From positions 22,356 through 86,355 of the forward strand of contig CAKSWY010000008.1 of the NCBI GenBank assembly GCA_934513685.1: a DNA stretch of 64,000 nt. The letters are read 5' to 3'. This document shows positions 24,697 to 32,795 of the stretch, piece by piece. The stretch comes from an uncultured Oscillospiraceae bacterium. Lineage in GTDB: Bacteria; Bacillota; Clostridia; Oscillospirales; Ruminococcaceae. Under the pieces are notes generated by a model that was not told the DNA's origin, ran no database searches, and saw only the letters and a list, made by a program, of their open reading frames with translations. The translations under genes were made by a program, and so were the position numbers. Positions within the stretch are counted from its first letter, which is position 1. Each line of letters starts with the position of its first letter.

Positions 24697-26013
24697 TTAC
24701 TTAAAATTCTCACGGGCATACTTCAGCAACTCTTCCCGGAAATCCGGGTGCGCGATGGAGGCCATGGCCTCTGCGCGCTCCCGCAGGGTTTTGCCGGAGA
24801 GCGAGGCAATGCCGTATTCTGTCGCCACATACTGAATCATGGTGCGAGGGGCCGAAATGGTGCTGCCGCTGGGGATCGTGGCCAGAATGTTGGACTTGCG
24901 CTGCCCGTCCTTCGTCACGCGGGAAGAGTTGATGCAGATGAAGCCCTTGCCGCCCTTGGAGCGGAACGCGCCCTCCAAGAAGTCCATCTGGCCGCCGATG
25001 CCGGAAAGCTGGCGGGTGCCTACGCTCTCGGCGTTTTCCTGGCCCATCAGGTCCAGCTGCACGCCGCCGTTGATGCTGATGACGTTGCTCAGCTTGGAAA
25101 TGCGCTCCACCGAGTGGATGTAGTCCAGATCGCCGGGGTGGAACAGCTGCGGCTCTGCATCCAGCCAATCGTACAGCTCCTGCGAGCCCATGGCCAGGTT
25201 CCAGGCGGAAAGGCCGTTGTCCAGCTCCTTGCGGGCGTTGGTCAGCTTGCCGGCCTTGTACATCTCCAGAAACGCATCGCTGATGGTGCCGGTGTGGCAG
25301 CCCAGGTCCTTCCGGTCCGACTCCGCCAGCATTTTGGCCACCGTATAGGGAACACCGCCCACGCCCAGCGACAGCACAGCGCCGTCCGGAATCTGCTCCA
25401 CCACCAGCTTGGCAATGGCGATGTCAGTTTCGCTGGGGGCGCGGTAGGTGCGGATGGGCAGCGGCTCGTGCTCCCCTTCCACCACATAGTCCGCCTCGGA
25501 CAGATGCACCCGGTGAGAGCCTTCCACGCCCTGCAGGCGGGGGTAGCGCTCGTTGATCTCGAAGATCACGGTGCGGGCGCTCTCAAAAATGGTGCGCCAG
25601 GCATAGTTGGAAATGCCCAGGCCGCAGTAGCCGTTCTCATCCGGCCGGGAAACGGGTACAAACGCCACATCGCAGCGGATGTGGCCGTCCCGGTACAGAT
25701 AGGGCAGCGAGCGCAGAATGGTGGGCATGAACTTCACCAGGCCGCGCGTCTGGAGCTTGCGCTCGTAATCACCGATATGCCAGCTGTAATAGGAGAAGCT
25801 CTCCTGCTCGGGGTCGCTCTCCACCACCTCGATGCGGGGGCGGATCACCAGACCGCCGCGCACCTTCACGTCCTTCACTTCTCCCTTGCGGGCGGCCAGA
25901 GCCTTGTCCAGCAGCTCGGGGAAGCCCGCGCCGAAGCCGTAATCCACCCAATCGCCGGACTGAACGGCGCGCGCGGCCACTTCCGGTGTTACATAATTGA
26001 TTCGCTGACTCAT
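24697..26013 (-). CDS. Acetyl-CoA hydrolase/transferase family protein (CoA-transferase)
   Basis: A 438-residue protein similar over its full length to the 4-hydroxybutyrate/butyryl-CoA:acetate CoA-transferase family. Landmarks are KALAARKGEVKDVKVRGG, LGVGGVPYTVAKML, INGGVQLDLMGQ and SGIGGQMDFLEGAF. These enzymes move CoA between carboxylic acids through a glutamyl thioester. At the expected place relatives read H-(S/T)-E-M, while this protein reads HTGTISD (240-246), so residue 242 is Gly. Activity is therefore uncertain. ATG at 26013 is preferred over TTG at 26022. The gene stands alone. Confidence 0.8.
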   Translation of the reverse strand: MSQRINYVTPEVAARAVQSGDWVDYGFGAGFPELLDKALAARKGEVKDVKVRGGLVIRPRIEVVESDPEQESFSYYSWHIGDYERKLQTRGLVKFMPTILRSLPYLYRDGHIRCDVAFVPVSRPDENGYCGLGISNYAWRTIFESARTVIFEINERYPRLQGVEGSHRVHLSEADYVVEGEHEPLPIRTYRAPSETDIAIAKLVVEQIPDGAVLSLGVGGVPYTVAKMLAESDRKDLGCHTGTISDAFLEMYKAGKLTNARKELDNGLSAWNLAMGSQELYDWLDAEPQLFHPGDLDYIHSVERISKLSNVISINGGVQLDLMGQENAESVGTRQLSGIGGQMDFLEGAFRSKGGKGFICINSSRVTKDGQRKSNILATIPSGSTISAPRTMIQYVATEYGIASLSGKTLRERAEAMASIAHPDFREELLKYARENFK

Positions 26014-26125
26014 TGCTTTCAATTTCCTTTCTGATTCATGGCACAGATCTGCAACGAATAAATCTACGTTTAACTATACCAGATAACGCGCCGCTTGTAA
26101 ATTCAGCCAGGCGCGGCCTGACACA

Positions 26126-26165
26126 GAAAAAGCCCCAGACGCACGGCGTGTGCATCTGGGGCTTT
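26126..26165 (-). terminator. Terminator of the tRNA-Asp/tRNA-Thr unit
   Basis: AAAGCCCCAGA (26129-26139) pairs with TCTGGGGCTTT (26155-26165); the minus-strand tail is TTTTTCTG. It directly follows the tRNA-Thr 3' end. Confidence 0.8.
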
Positions 26166-26170
26166 ACGCA

Positions 26171-26246
26171 TGGAGCTGTCAATGCGATTCGAACGCACGA
26201 CCTCATCCTTACCAAGGATGTGCTCTACCGACTGAGCTATGACAGC
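26171..26246 (-). tRNA. tRNA-Thr (anticodon GGT)
   Basis: The cloverleaf folds fully: acceptor GCTGTCA/TGACAGC, anticodon stem CATCC/GGATG with loop TTGGTAA (anticodon GGT), and T arm with GTTCGAAT. A CCA end is encoded (complement of TGG at 26171-26173). Second gene of a two-tRNA unit. Confidence 0.95.
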
Positions 26247-26249
26247 ATA

Positions 26250-26326
26250 TGGCGACCCGGATCGGGCTCGAACCGACGACCTCTAGCGTGACAGGCTAGC
26301 GTTCTAACCAACTGAACTACCGGGCC
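26250..26326 (-). tRNA. tRNA-Asp (anticodon GTC)
   Basis: Full cloverleaf: acceptor GGCCCGG, anticodon stem CTAGC/GCTAG with loop CTGTCAC (anticodon GTC), T arm with GGTTCGAGCC, and an encoded CCA end at 26250-26252. Three bases separate it from tRNA-Thr. Confidence 0.95.
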
Positions 26327-26432
26327 ACATGCGGTGTTGCATCGCTGCAACGGTATTGATTATATACTCTCAGGGGCATTCTGTCAAGCATATTTTGCAA
26401 AAAACTTTCAAAAAAGTTTTTACGGCATTTGC

Positions 26433-26461
26433 TTGACATTATCGCCCCAATTTGCTATTAT
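26433..26461 (+). promoter_or_regulatory. Promoter of tRNA-Trp
   Basis: A perfect TTGACA (26433-26438), a 17-base spacer and TATTAT (26456-26461), 34 bases before the tRNA. Confidence 0.75.
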
Positions 26462-26494
26462 ATACAAGCAGTCACGTGATTGCAGCATTTAAAT

Positions 26495-26570
26495 AGGGGT
26501 ATAGCTCAGCTGGTAGAGCAGCGGTCTCCAAAACCGCGTGCCGAGGGTTCGAATCCTTCTGCCCCTGCCA
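26495..26570 (+). tRNA. tRNA-Trp (anticodon CCA)
   Basis: Full cloverleaf: acceptor AGGGGTA/TGCCCCT, anticodon stem GCGGT/ACCGC with loop CTCCAAA (anticodon CCA), T arm with GGTTCGAATCC, and an encoded CCA end. It has its own promoter and terminator. Confidence 0.95.
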
Positions 26571-26612
26571 AAACGCACATCTTTCCTTGTGAGAGATGTG
26601 CGTTTCTTTTTG
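26571..26612 (+). terminator. Terminator of tRNA-Trp
   Basis: AAACGCACATCT (26571-26582) pairs with AGATGTGCGTTT (26594-26605), followed by CTTTTTGC. It starts right after the tRNA. Confidence 0.85.
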
Positions 26613-26668
26613 CATCTATATTCTATGATAGGCGTACCGTCAATCCCATTGGGGTTCCGGCGGCACGC

Positions 26669-26709
26669 AAAAAGCCCGCTCCTGTATGGCCTCACACAGG
26701 AACGGGCTT
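26669..26709 (-). terminator. Terminator of the metal P-type ATPase operon
   Basis: AAGCCCG-C-TCCTGT (26672-26685) pairs with ACAGGA-A-CGGGCTT (26696-26709). The minus-strand tail is TTTTTGCG. Confidence 0.75.
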
Positions 26710-26749
26710 CTCTTTTTATTCAGGATATAGGCGCTGCACAGGCCATTTT

Positions 26750-28849
26750 TCAGCGCAGGCCGGTCGCCGTGTCATCCAGCAGATTGGTCATACTGCGTAG
26801 GCTGATGCCCAGCGTGGACAGGTTGTGCAGCATGGCCGACTGGGCCGGAAGCAGAATACCGGCCGCGCCCAGCACGATCAGGCTGCCGTTGAAGCCGATC
26901 ACGAACCGGTAGTTCGAGTGAATGCGGTTCATCAGGCTGCTGGACAGCTGCCGCAGCGTCACCAGTTCAAACAGGTTCTCGGCCGCAATGGTCACGTCCG
27001 CAATTTCCCGGGCAATGGCCGCGCCGTCGCTGATGGCAATGCCCACGTTGGCCGCCGACAGGGCCGGAGAATCGTTGATGCCGTCGCCCAGCATAATCAC
27101 GGTATGCCCGGCCGCCCGCTCTTCTTCCACGAAGCGGGCCTTATCCTCCGGCAACACCTCGGCGTGGTACTCATCCACGCCCACCTGGGCCGCAATGGCG
27201 GCCGCGGTGCGCTCGCTGTCGCCGGTCAGCATCACTGTTTTGCGCACGCCCAGCTCGCGCAGGCGCTGGATCACCTCACGAGCCTCACTGCGCAGCGGGT
27301 CTGAAATGCAGATGACCGCCGCCAGCTCGCCGCCCACGGCCAGATACAGATGGGAATACTCCGGCGGCAGCGCGTCAAACTTCGCCTGCTCCCCTGCGGG
27401 AATCGTGGACTGCTCGTCCTCAAACACAAAGTGGTAACTGCCGATGATGACCTTCTCGTCCTTCACGGTGCTGGCGATGCCGTGGGCCACCAGATACTGC
27501 ACCTGCGAGTGCATCTCTTCGTGCGTCAGGCCGCGCTGCTGAGCTGCACGCACCACGGCGTTCGCCATGGAGTGCGGGAAGTGCTCCTCCAGGCAGGCCG
27601 CCAGGCGCAGCATCTCGCTCTCCTCCCGGCCGCCGAAGGTGACCACCTGGGCCACCACCGGGCAGGCATAGGTCAGAGTGCCGGTCTTATCGAACACGAT
27701 GGTATCGGCCTTGGCGATGGCCTCCAGGAACTTGCCGCCCTTGACCGTCGCGTGATGGATGCTTGCCTCCCGCATAGCGGAGAGCACTGCCAGCGGCATA
27801 GAGAGCTTCAGCGCACAGGAGAAGTCCACCATCAGCACCGAGAGGGCGCGGGTCACGTTGCGGGTGAGCAGATAGGCAATGGCGCTGCCCGCCAGCGTAT
27901 AGGGCACCAGCTTGTCCGCCAGATGGGAAGCCTGATCCTCCGCCGAGGACTTGAGCTTCTCCGACTGCTCGATCATGGAGACGATCTTGTCGTACCGGCT
28001 GCCACCGCACTGCTTCTCCACGCGGAGAACGCACTCGCCCTCTTCCACCACCGTGCCTGCATACACGGTGGAACCGGGACGGCGGGCCACCGGGATGGAC
28101 TCGCCGGTGAGGGACGCCTGGTTGACCATGACCTCGCCCTCATCGATCACGCTGTCCAGCGGGATCATGCCGCCCATATGCACGGCAATGCGGTCGCCGG
28201 GGCGCACTTTGCTCAGGGGCAGCTGCACTTCGCCGTCCTCCGTCTTGACCCAGACCCGGTCAATGTTCAGGGACATGCTGCGGGCCAGATCTTCCACCGA
28301 CTTCTTGTGGGTCCACTCCTCCAGCAGCTCACCCAGCCCCAGCAGGAACATCACCGAACCGGCGGTGCCGAAATCGCCCCGCGCCATGGAAATGCCCACG
28401 GACAGGCCGTCCAGCAGCTCCACGTGCAGCTGCCGCCGCCACAGGCAGCGCACCGCCCGGCCCAGATAGGGCAGCGAGCGGCACAGCGTCCACGCCATGC
28501 GCAGCGGCGCCGGGAAGAACATATCCCGCACCGCCTTACCGCAGACCATGCCCACCAGTTTTTCCTGATACTCCCGGTTGGTGGCGCGGCTGGTGTGGGG
28601 CACCACCAGCTTGGCAGCCTCCTCGCTCTGATACGAGAAACCACGCAGTGCCTTCAGCACGGCGGCGCGGCCGCCCTCTTTATAATAGATGATGGCACAG
28701 CAGGTGCGCTCATGTACCGCGGCCTGATCCACCGCATCCAGCCCCTGCAGCCAGGTTTCCACCAGGTCTGCCTGGTCCAGCGTCATGCGACGCTGGGCCA
28801 GCTGCACCCGGATGCGACCCCGGCTTTCATGTTTGATTGAAAATTTCAT
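26750..28849 (-). CDS. Heavy-metal translocating P-type ATPase (P1B-like, SCA membrane motif)
   Basis: A 699-residue ATPase. Residues 1-75 resemble a metal-binding-like ferredoxin fold without the CxxC pair. The actuator motif is TGES (248-251). The phosphorylated Asp is in DKTGTLT (Asp387), the His-Pro-like loop reads EEHFPHSMANA, and the hinge is GDGINDSPAL. The membrane metal motif reads SCA (344-346) instead of CPC, SPC or CPH, so the metal cannot be assigned with confidence. It is last in an operon with two small membrane proteins, with an attenuator-like hairpin just upstream. GGAGGGCCT precedes the ATG. Confidence 0.88.
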   Translation of the reverse strand: MKFSIKHESRGRIRVQLAQRRMTLDQADLVETWLQGLDAVDQAAVHERTCCAIIYYKEGGRAAVLKALRGFSYQSEEAAKLVVPHTSRATNREYQEKLVGMVCGKAVRDMFFPAPLRMAWTLCRSLPYLGRAVRCLWRRQLHVELLDGLSVGISMARGDFGTAGSVMFLLGLGELLEEWTHKKSVEDLARSMSLNIDRVWVKTEDGEVQLPLSKVRPGDRIAVHMGGMIPLDSVIDEGEVMVNQASLTGESIPVARRPGSTVYAGTVVEEGECVLRVEKQCGGSRYDKIVSMIEQSEKLKSSAEDQASHLADKLVPYTLAGSAIAYLLTRNVTRALSVLMVDFSCALKLSMPLAVLSAMREASIHHATVKGGKFLEAIAKADTIVFDKTGTLTYACPVVAQVVTFGGREESEMLRLAACLEEHFPHSMANAVVRAAQQRGLTHEEMHSQVQYLVAHGIASTVKDEKVIIGSYHFVFEDEQSTIPAGEQAKFDALPPEYSHLYLAVGGELAAVICISDPLRSEAREVIQRLRELGVRKTVMLTGDSERTAAAIAAQVGVDEYHAEVLPEDKARFVEEERAAGHTVIMLGDGINDSPALSAANVGIAISDGAAIAREIADVTIAAENLFELVTLRQLSSSLMNRIHSNYRFVIGFNGSLIVLGAAGILLPAQSAMLHNLSTLGISLRSMTNLLDDTATGLR

Positions 28850-28860
28850 AGGCCCTCCAA

Positions 28861-28885
28861 AAAAGAAGGGCCGCTTGTGCGGCCC
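28861..28885 (-). terminator. Attenuator-like hairpin inside the metal ATPase operon
   Basis: GGGCCGC (28868-28874) / GCGGCCC (28879-28885) with a 4-base loop. The minus-strand tail CTTCTTTTTT makes it a weak terminator between the 28901 gene and the ATPase gene. Confidence 0.55.
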
Positions 28886-28900
28886 CTCCTCTGCTTTTTG

Positions 28901-29194
28901 TTACGCCTGCTCCTGGGTTTCTTCTTCCTCGGCAGCAGTTTCCTCTTCGCCGCAGGCAGCCGCTTCTTCCTTGGCCGCACGCTGCTCGTTGATGTCTTTT
29001 GCGGAGGCCAGAATATCGGCAGCGTTCTCCTGCACCGTGGAAACGGTGTCCATCACGCACTCCTTCATGCGCAGCACAGCCGCGGTGGTGTGGGTGTAAA
29101 CGTTCTTGGCGTCCTTGCTGCTCAGCAGCTTGATGCCGGCAGAGCCAAACAGCGCGCCGCCTGCAAACAGCGCCAGCTTAGAATAAACATTCAT
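28901..29194 (-). CDS. Small membrane-anchored protein (DUF6110-like)
   Basis: 97 residues. One N-terminal membrane segment (LALFAGGALFGSAGIKLLSS) is followed by an amphipathic helix (AKNVYTHTTAAVLRMKECVMDTVSTVQENA) and a very acidic tail of Glu/Ala. It resembles small proteins found beside metal P-type ATPases in Clostridia (DUF6110). A role as ATPase partner is inferred from position only. GGGAGGC lies 8 bases before the ATG. Confidence 0.7.
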   Translation of the reverse strand: MNVYSKLALFAGGALFGSAGIKLLSSKDAKNVYTHTTAAVLRMKECVMDTVSTVQENAADILASAKDINEQRAAKEEAAACGEEETAAEEEETQEQA

Positions 29195-29246
29195 AAAAAA
29201 GCCTCCCTCTAAATGTTACGGAGCCTCGGGCAAAATGCCCGGCGGC

Positions 29247-29327
29247 TCAGCGTTTTTTGTGACCGGTCACAATCGTCATAACCATGCAAAACAGCGTGGC
29301 CCACGCCCAGAAGCGATGGTGTTTCAT
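29247..29327 (-). CDS. 26-residue membrane miniprotein (DUF6219-like)
   Basis: A 26-codon gene with a strong AGGAGGAAGGCTTT site before ATG 29327. The peptide is one hydrophobic helix with a basic start and end (MKHHRFWAWATLFCMVMTIV, then TGHKKR). It resembles tiny proteins seen next to metal ATPases in gut Clostridia. It is first in the operon, ahead of the DUF6110-like and ATPase genes. Confidence 0.65.
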   Translation of the reverse strand: MKHHRFWAWATLFCMVMTIVTGHKKR

Positions 29328-29406
29328 AAAGCCTTCCTCCTGTACTTTGTGCCCAAAAGGCGGCGGAGCAGCCTGTGCTCTGCCGCCCTGCCTGTTTTGT
29401 TTAATT

Positions 29407-29435
29407 ATTATAGAAACACGCAATTTCAGAATCAA
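29407..29435 (-). promoter_or_regulatory. Promoter of the metal ATPase operon
   Basis: On the minus strand TTGATT (29435-29430), a 17-base spacer and a perfect TATAAT (29412-29407), about 80 bases before the miniprotein start. Confidence 0.7.
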
Positions 29436-29476
29436 GTCATTTTTGCATTCAAAATGTCCCAAACGGACATTTTATG

Positions 29477-30346
29477 TCAGCCGTTGATCCGGCGATACTG
29501 GGCCGGTGAAACCCCATACTGCCGCCGGAACGCCTGCCCGAACTGGCTGACGCTGCCGTAACCCACGTCTGCCGCCACCTGAAGCACCGGCAGCCCGGTG
29601 GTCTCCAGCAGCTGGGCGGCCTTCCGCAGCCGCTGTTCCCGCAGGAAGGCGTGAATGGACCGGCCATACACCTGCCGGAAGCAGGTTTTCAGCAGCGTTT
29701 GGGAGAGGTGATGCCGGTCGGCCAGCTGGGCAATGGTAATGGGTTCGTTCAGCCGCGCCAGCATATCGTCGTGGGCCTGGCGTACCGCCTCCCGCTGGTG
29801 GCTGTCGTAATAGGCACAGGCCGCCGGGGCGCACAGGCGCAGAGCCTCCCGGCCCAAAAGGTAAAACATCTCCGCGGTTTTCAGCTTCAGGTAGTCCGCC
29901 TGTTCCTCCGCCGGAAGTGCCTCCAGCGATGCAAACACCGACACCTCCCACGGGCAGGCCTGAAGCAGTGCGCAGCCGCCGCTGGCCTCCAGACGGCAGG
30001 CCGAGTCCTCATTCAGCACAAAGCCGCCGCACTCTCTGCCAAAGGCCGAAAGCTTTGTCCGTTCCAGCGTGAGCACGGCCCCGCGGAATTCCGCATCGGC
30101 GCAGACGCTCCAGGTGCCCGGAACAGCGCTGAACAGCAGGACCGTTCCCTTTTTGGCCTGTGCCCGTCGGCCGGGCGCTTCCACCTCCAGGCTGCCCGCC
30201 TGGCAGAACAGCACCTCCAGCGGTGCCCCTGCCGTACCGGCGGTCGTTTTGTTGTGGGGATTGCCATCGCCCAGGCGGCTGAAGGCCACGGCCCCCTGAG
30301 CCTGTGCCCCAGACGGTACAGACCCGTTCAGCAGTTGTGTCAGCAT
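29477..30346 (-). CDS. AraC family transcriptional regulator
   Basis: A 289-residue regulator. The N-terminal half is an unassigned cupin-like sensing region. The C-terminal 100 residues carry the two AraC helix-turn-helix motifs (ITIAQLADRHHLSQTLLKTCFRQVYGRS and VLQVAADVGYGSVSQFGQAFRRQYGVSPAQYRR). ATG at 30346 has AAGGAGG at 8 bases; GTG at 30355 is too close. It is transcribed from a promoter followed by a dyad that also occurs before the ABC operon at 36.0 kb, so both units may answer to one regulator. Confidence 0.87.
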   Translation of the reverse strand: MLTQLLNGSVPSGAQAQGAVAFSRLGDGNPHNKTTAGTAGAPLEVLFCQAGSLEVEAPGRRAQAKKGTVLLFSAVPGTWSVCADAEFRGAVLTLERTKLSAFGRECGGFVLNEDSACRLEASGGCALLQACPWEVSVFASLEALPAEEQADYLKLKTAEMFYLLGREALRLCAPAACAYYDSHQREAVRQAHDDMLARLNEPITIAQLADRHHLSQTLLKTCFRQVYGRSIHAFLREQRLRKAAQLLETTGLPVLQVAADVGYGSVSQFGQAFRRQYGVSPAQYRRING

Positions 30347-30490
30347 AGCCCTCACCTCCTTCGGTTGTTTTTTTCATGCCCGTTTCTCCGGTCTGCGTGC
30401 ACGTTTGGTGGCTGAGATGCTTCGGGCGCCCTGCCGCGCTTTTGGCACACCGGCGGGCATTCTTTTTCAACGCATCGTCTATTTCTATCA

Positions 30491-30543
30491 GTTAGTATCT
30501 GCTAACCATAAAGAAGAATAACACACTCCATTTTAAAAAGCAA
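30491..30543 (-). promoter_or_regulatory. AraC-gene promoter with GTTAG-N6-CTAAC operator
   Basis: The minus-strand promoter is TTGCTT (30543-30538), a 17-base spacer and TATTCT (30520-30515). Just downstream lies the dyad GTTAG (30491-30495), 6 bases, CTAAC (30502-30506). The same arms and spacing occur at 36028-36043 in the same place relative to the ABC operon promoter. Confidence 0.65.
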
Positions 30544-30605
30544 GCCTTCCCCTCTTTTTTTCCCTTTGGGTTAAAATCGTCCCAAAAGGGCAGCCGGATT
30601 TGTGT

Positions 30606-30623
30606 AGTTTGCTGCAGCAAACT
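30606..30623. repeat. 18-bp perfect palindrome
   Basis: AGTTTGCTGCAGCAAACT is fully self-complementary. It lies in the gap 30347-30718 between the AraC promoter and the terminator of the next operon. No gene overlaps it. It may be an operator or a short dispersed palindrome. Confidence 0.6.
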
Positions 30624-30646
30624 CAAATTTTGCCGTCCCGCAAACC

Positions 30647-30692
30647 AAAAAGCCGCCGGGCGAAAATGCAGCTGCACATTCCGGCCGGCGGC
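30647..30692 (-). terminator. Terminator of the ABC/heptad-repeat operon
   Basis: GCCGCCGG (30652-30659) pairs with CCGGCGGC (30685-30692); the minus-strand tail is TTTTTGG. Confidence 0.75.
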
Positions 30693-30718
30693 AGGTTTTT
30701 TGGGCTTGCGCCCTTGCC

Positions 30719-32782
30719 TCAGTGTTTGATTTCGTCCGTCTCGATGATAAACTTCACACTTCCGGTCTGCCCCTCGGCCAGGCCGCCGAAGTTGGCGTAG
30801 GCTTCGTCCGCCTGCTTCACCGCCTTCACCCGGCGGATCACCTCCCGCAGATCGTCACCGGCCAGCCTGGTCAGCTCCTGAATGCCGTCCTCATCAAAGG
30901 TTTTCACCCCGTCGCTGAGGGCCTGTACTCCCTCAATGAGGGTATCCATGGCTTCGCACAGGGCATCGCCCGCTTCTTCCAGCGCATCGGTACCCTGATG
31001 CAGGCCGTCCGTGCCCTGCCGCAGCAGTTCCACGCCCTGGCTCAGGGCGGCGGTGCCTTCGTCCACCCCGGCCGCCAGCTGGGCCAGCTGGGTCAGGGTG
31101 GTTTTCAGCCCGGCCACGGTCTCGCTCATCCCGCCCATGGTCTGGGCAAAGCCGCTCAGCGTTTCCACTTTCTGCTCCATCCGGTCAACCAGCGCAAGGA
31201 TCGTCTCCCCCTGATCCTCGCCCTCCGGCAGCGTGGGAAGCGTCAGCTGCTGCACTTTGCTCAGCTGCGCTTCGGCCTCGCTCAGGGCCGCCTGCTGGGC
31301 CGCAATGGGCGCCGACAGGTCAACCGCACCGGCCAGCGCCTCACCGAGGGTCTCGCTCAGCTGTGCCCGCTGCTCTTCGTCCAGATCCGCCGCAGCCAGC
31401 GCCTGTTCCAGCGCTTCCTGTGCCTGCCCGGCCGCCAGCGCGTTCAGGTCCTCCGCGCTCAACCCGGCACTCTCCAGGCTTTGCAGTGCGGCAGCCACGC
31501 CGCTCTCCGCCTGATCGGCATAGCTTTGCGCCTGCGCGGCATATTGCTGCCACTGTTCGGTGCGGGTTTGCTGGGCTTCCAGTGCCGTTTGCAGTGCAGC
31601 GGCGTCCTGCTCCAGCTGCTTTGCCGCCTGCCCGACGGCGGCCAGCGCCTCTTCATCCGCCGGGGCTGCAGCCATTCCCGCCAGGGCGGTGTTCAGGCCA
31701 TCCAGCCCGGTGTGCAGCAGGGTGGCCGCCTGGGCCAGCTGAGGCATATTTTCGGCCAGCTGCACGGTGCCGTCCGCCAGCTGCCCCGCCCCTTCGTTCA
31801 GGCTTTTCACGCCGTCGGTGTATTTCTCCAGATAGTCCCCGAACTCTTTCACGCCGTCCAGCAGCTCGCCGGTTCCGTCCACCAGCTCTTTGCTGGCATC
31901 GTTCAGTTCGTCCATGGAGTCCGCCAGGTCCTCCGCGTCCGCCAGGTCGTTCTCTTCCAGTTCGCGGAACAGCCCATTTGTGACCACCGTGGCCGTAAAG
32001 TCCAGCTCAAAGTTCTGCACCTGCGCGGTCACTTCCACAAAGTCGGGCAGGTCCACATCCTCGGTGGGTTCGTATTGGTTCAGGCGCAGGCTGTCCGCAA
32101 GGCCCGGGAAGGCATACCCCAGCACCACAGCCTGCCCGTCCATGCTCATCTTTTTGCCGTTGGTCACTTGCACGTCGCTGAATTTTTCCTCATCCAGCAT
32201 CAGGGCCGTAAACGCCAGAAAGGGCACCTGCACCGTGCGGCCGGTGCCCTTCCCCTGTGCCGCGTACTCCGTGTGGTTCTCGTAATCAAACCGGATGCCC
32301 ACGCGCCCGCTCTTGCCCGCCAGCTCTTCCGGCGTGATGGGCTGGCCATCCAGCGTATACGTAATGTTCACCGTCACCGGAAGCTGTGCATCGCTCTCGC
32401 CCTTGTAGTGAATGGCCTCCCCCAGATTGTCCCACAGAAGAGTGCCGTCGGCGGCAAGGGTGTACTCCTCTTCGCCCTCGGTGTTCCGGATGTCCCGCAG
32501 GTTCGTGCGGTCCACCAGCTTCTCGCCCTCCTGCTGCTTCAGCACCGTTTCCACGGTGATTTTGCGGGCGGTGCCGTCCGGGTTGGCCTTCACGGTGACG
32601 GTCTCGGTCTTATCCGGCTCTTCGTCGCCCGCCGGGCTGACCGGCGCCCCGGCGCACACCGCGGGCACGCTCACACGGGCCGCATCGCTCTTCTGGGCCG
32701 AGGCGGGGATGCTCACACCAAGGGCTAGTGCCGCCGCAAGGGCCAGCACTCCGGCCCGCTTGATCCATCCAGACTGTTTCAT
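30719..32782 (-). CDS. Secreted coiled-coil protein with LxxG heptad repeats, partner of the ABC exporter
   Basis: 687 residues. An N-terminal signal peptide (IKRAGVLALAAALALGVSIPASA, cleavage after ASA) precedes a beta-rich region (about 30-270). Then comes a long coiled-coil with many L-x-x-G heptads, such as GVKSLNEGAGQLADGTVQLAEN and QGVELLRQGTDGLHQGTDAL. No C-terminal membrane segment is seen, so it should be outside the membrane. Such heptad proteins (YhgE/Pip-like, TIGR03057 repeat) commonly accompany exporters. ATG at 32782 has AGGAGG at 8 bases. Third gene of the ABC operon. Confidence 0.75.
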   Translation of the reverse strand: MKQSGWIKRAGVLALAAALALGVSIPASAQKSDAARVSVPAVCAGAPVSPAGDEEPDKTETVTVKANPDGTARKITVETVLKQQEGEKLVDRTNLRDIRNTEGEEEYTLAADGTLLWDNLGEAIHYKGESDAQLPVTVNITYTLDGQPITPEELAGKSGRVGIRFDYENHTEYAAQGKGTGRTVQVPFLAFTALMLDEEKFSDVQVTNGKKMSMDGQAVVLGYAFPGLADSLRLNQYEPTEDVDLPDFVEVTAQVQNFELDFTATVVTNGLFRELEENDLADAEDLADSMDELNDASKELVDGTGELLDGVKEFGDYLEKYTDGVKSLNEGAGQLADGTVQLAENMPQLAQAATLLHTGLDGLNTALAGMAAAPADEEALAAVGQAAKQLEQDAAALQTALEAQQTRTEQWQQYAAQAQSYADQAESGVAAALQSLESAGLSAEDLNALAAGQAQEALEQALAAADLDEEQRAQLSETLGEALAGAVDLSAPIAAQQAALSEAEAQLSKVQQLTLPTLPEGEDQGETILALVDRMEQKVETLSGFAQTMGGMSETVAGLKTTLTQLAQLAAGVDEGTAALSQGVELLRQGTDGLHQGTDALEEAGDALCEAMDTLIEGVQALSDGVKTFDEDGIQELTRLAGDDLREVIRRVKAVKQADEAYANFGGLAEGQTGSVKFIIETDEIKH

Positions 32783-32795
32783 AGGGCGTTCCTCC

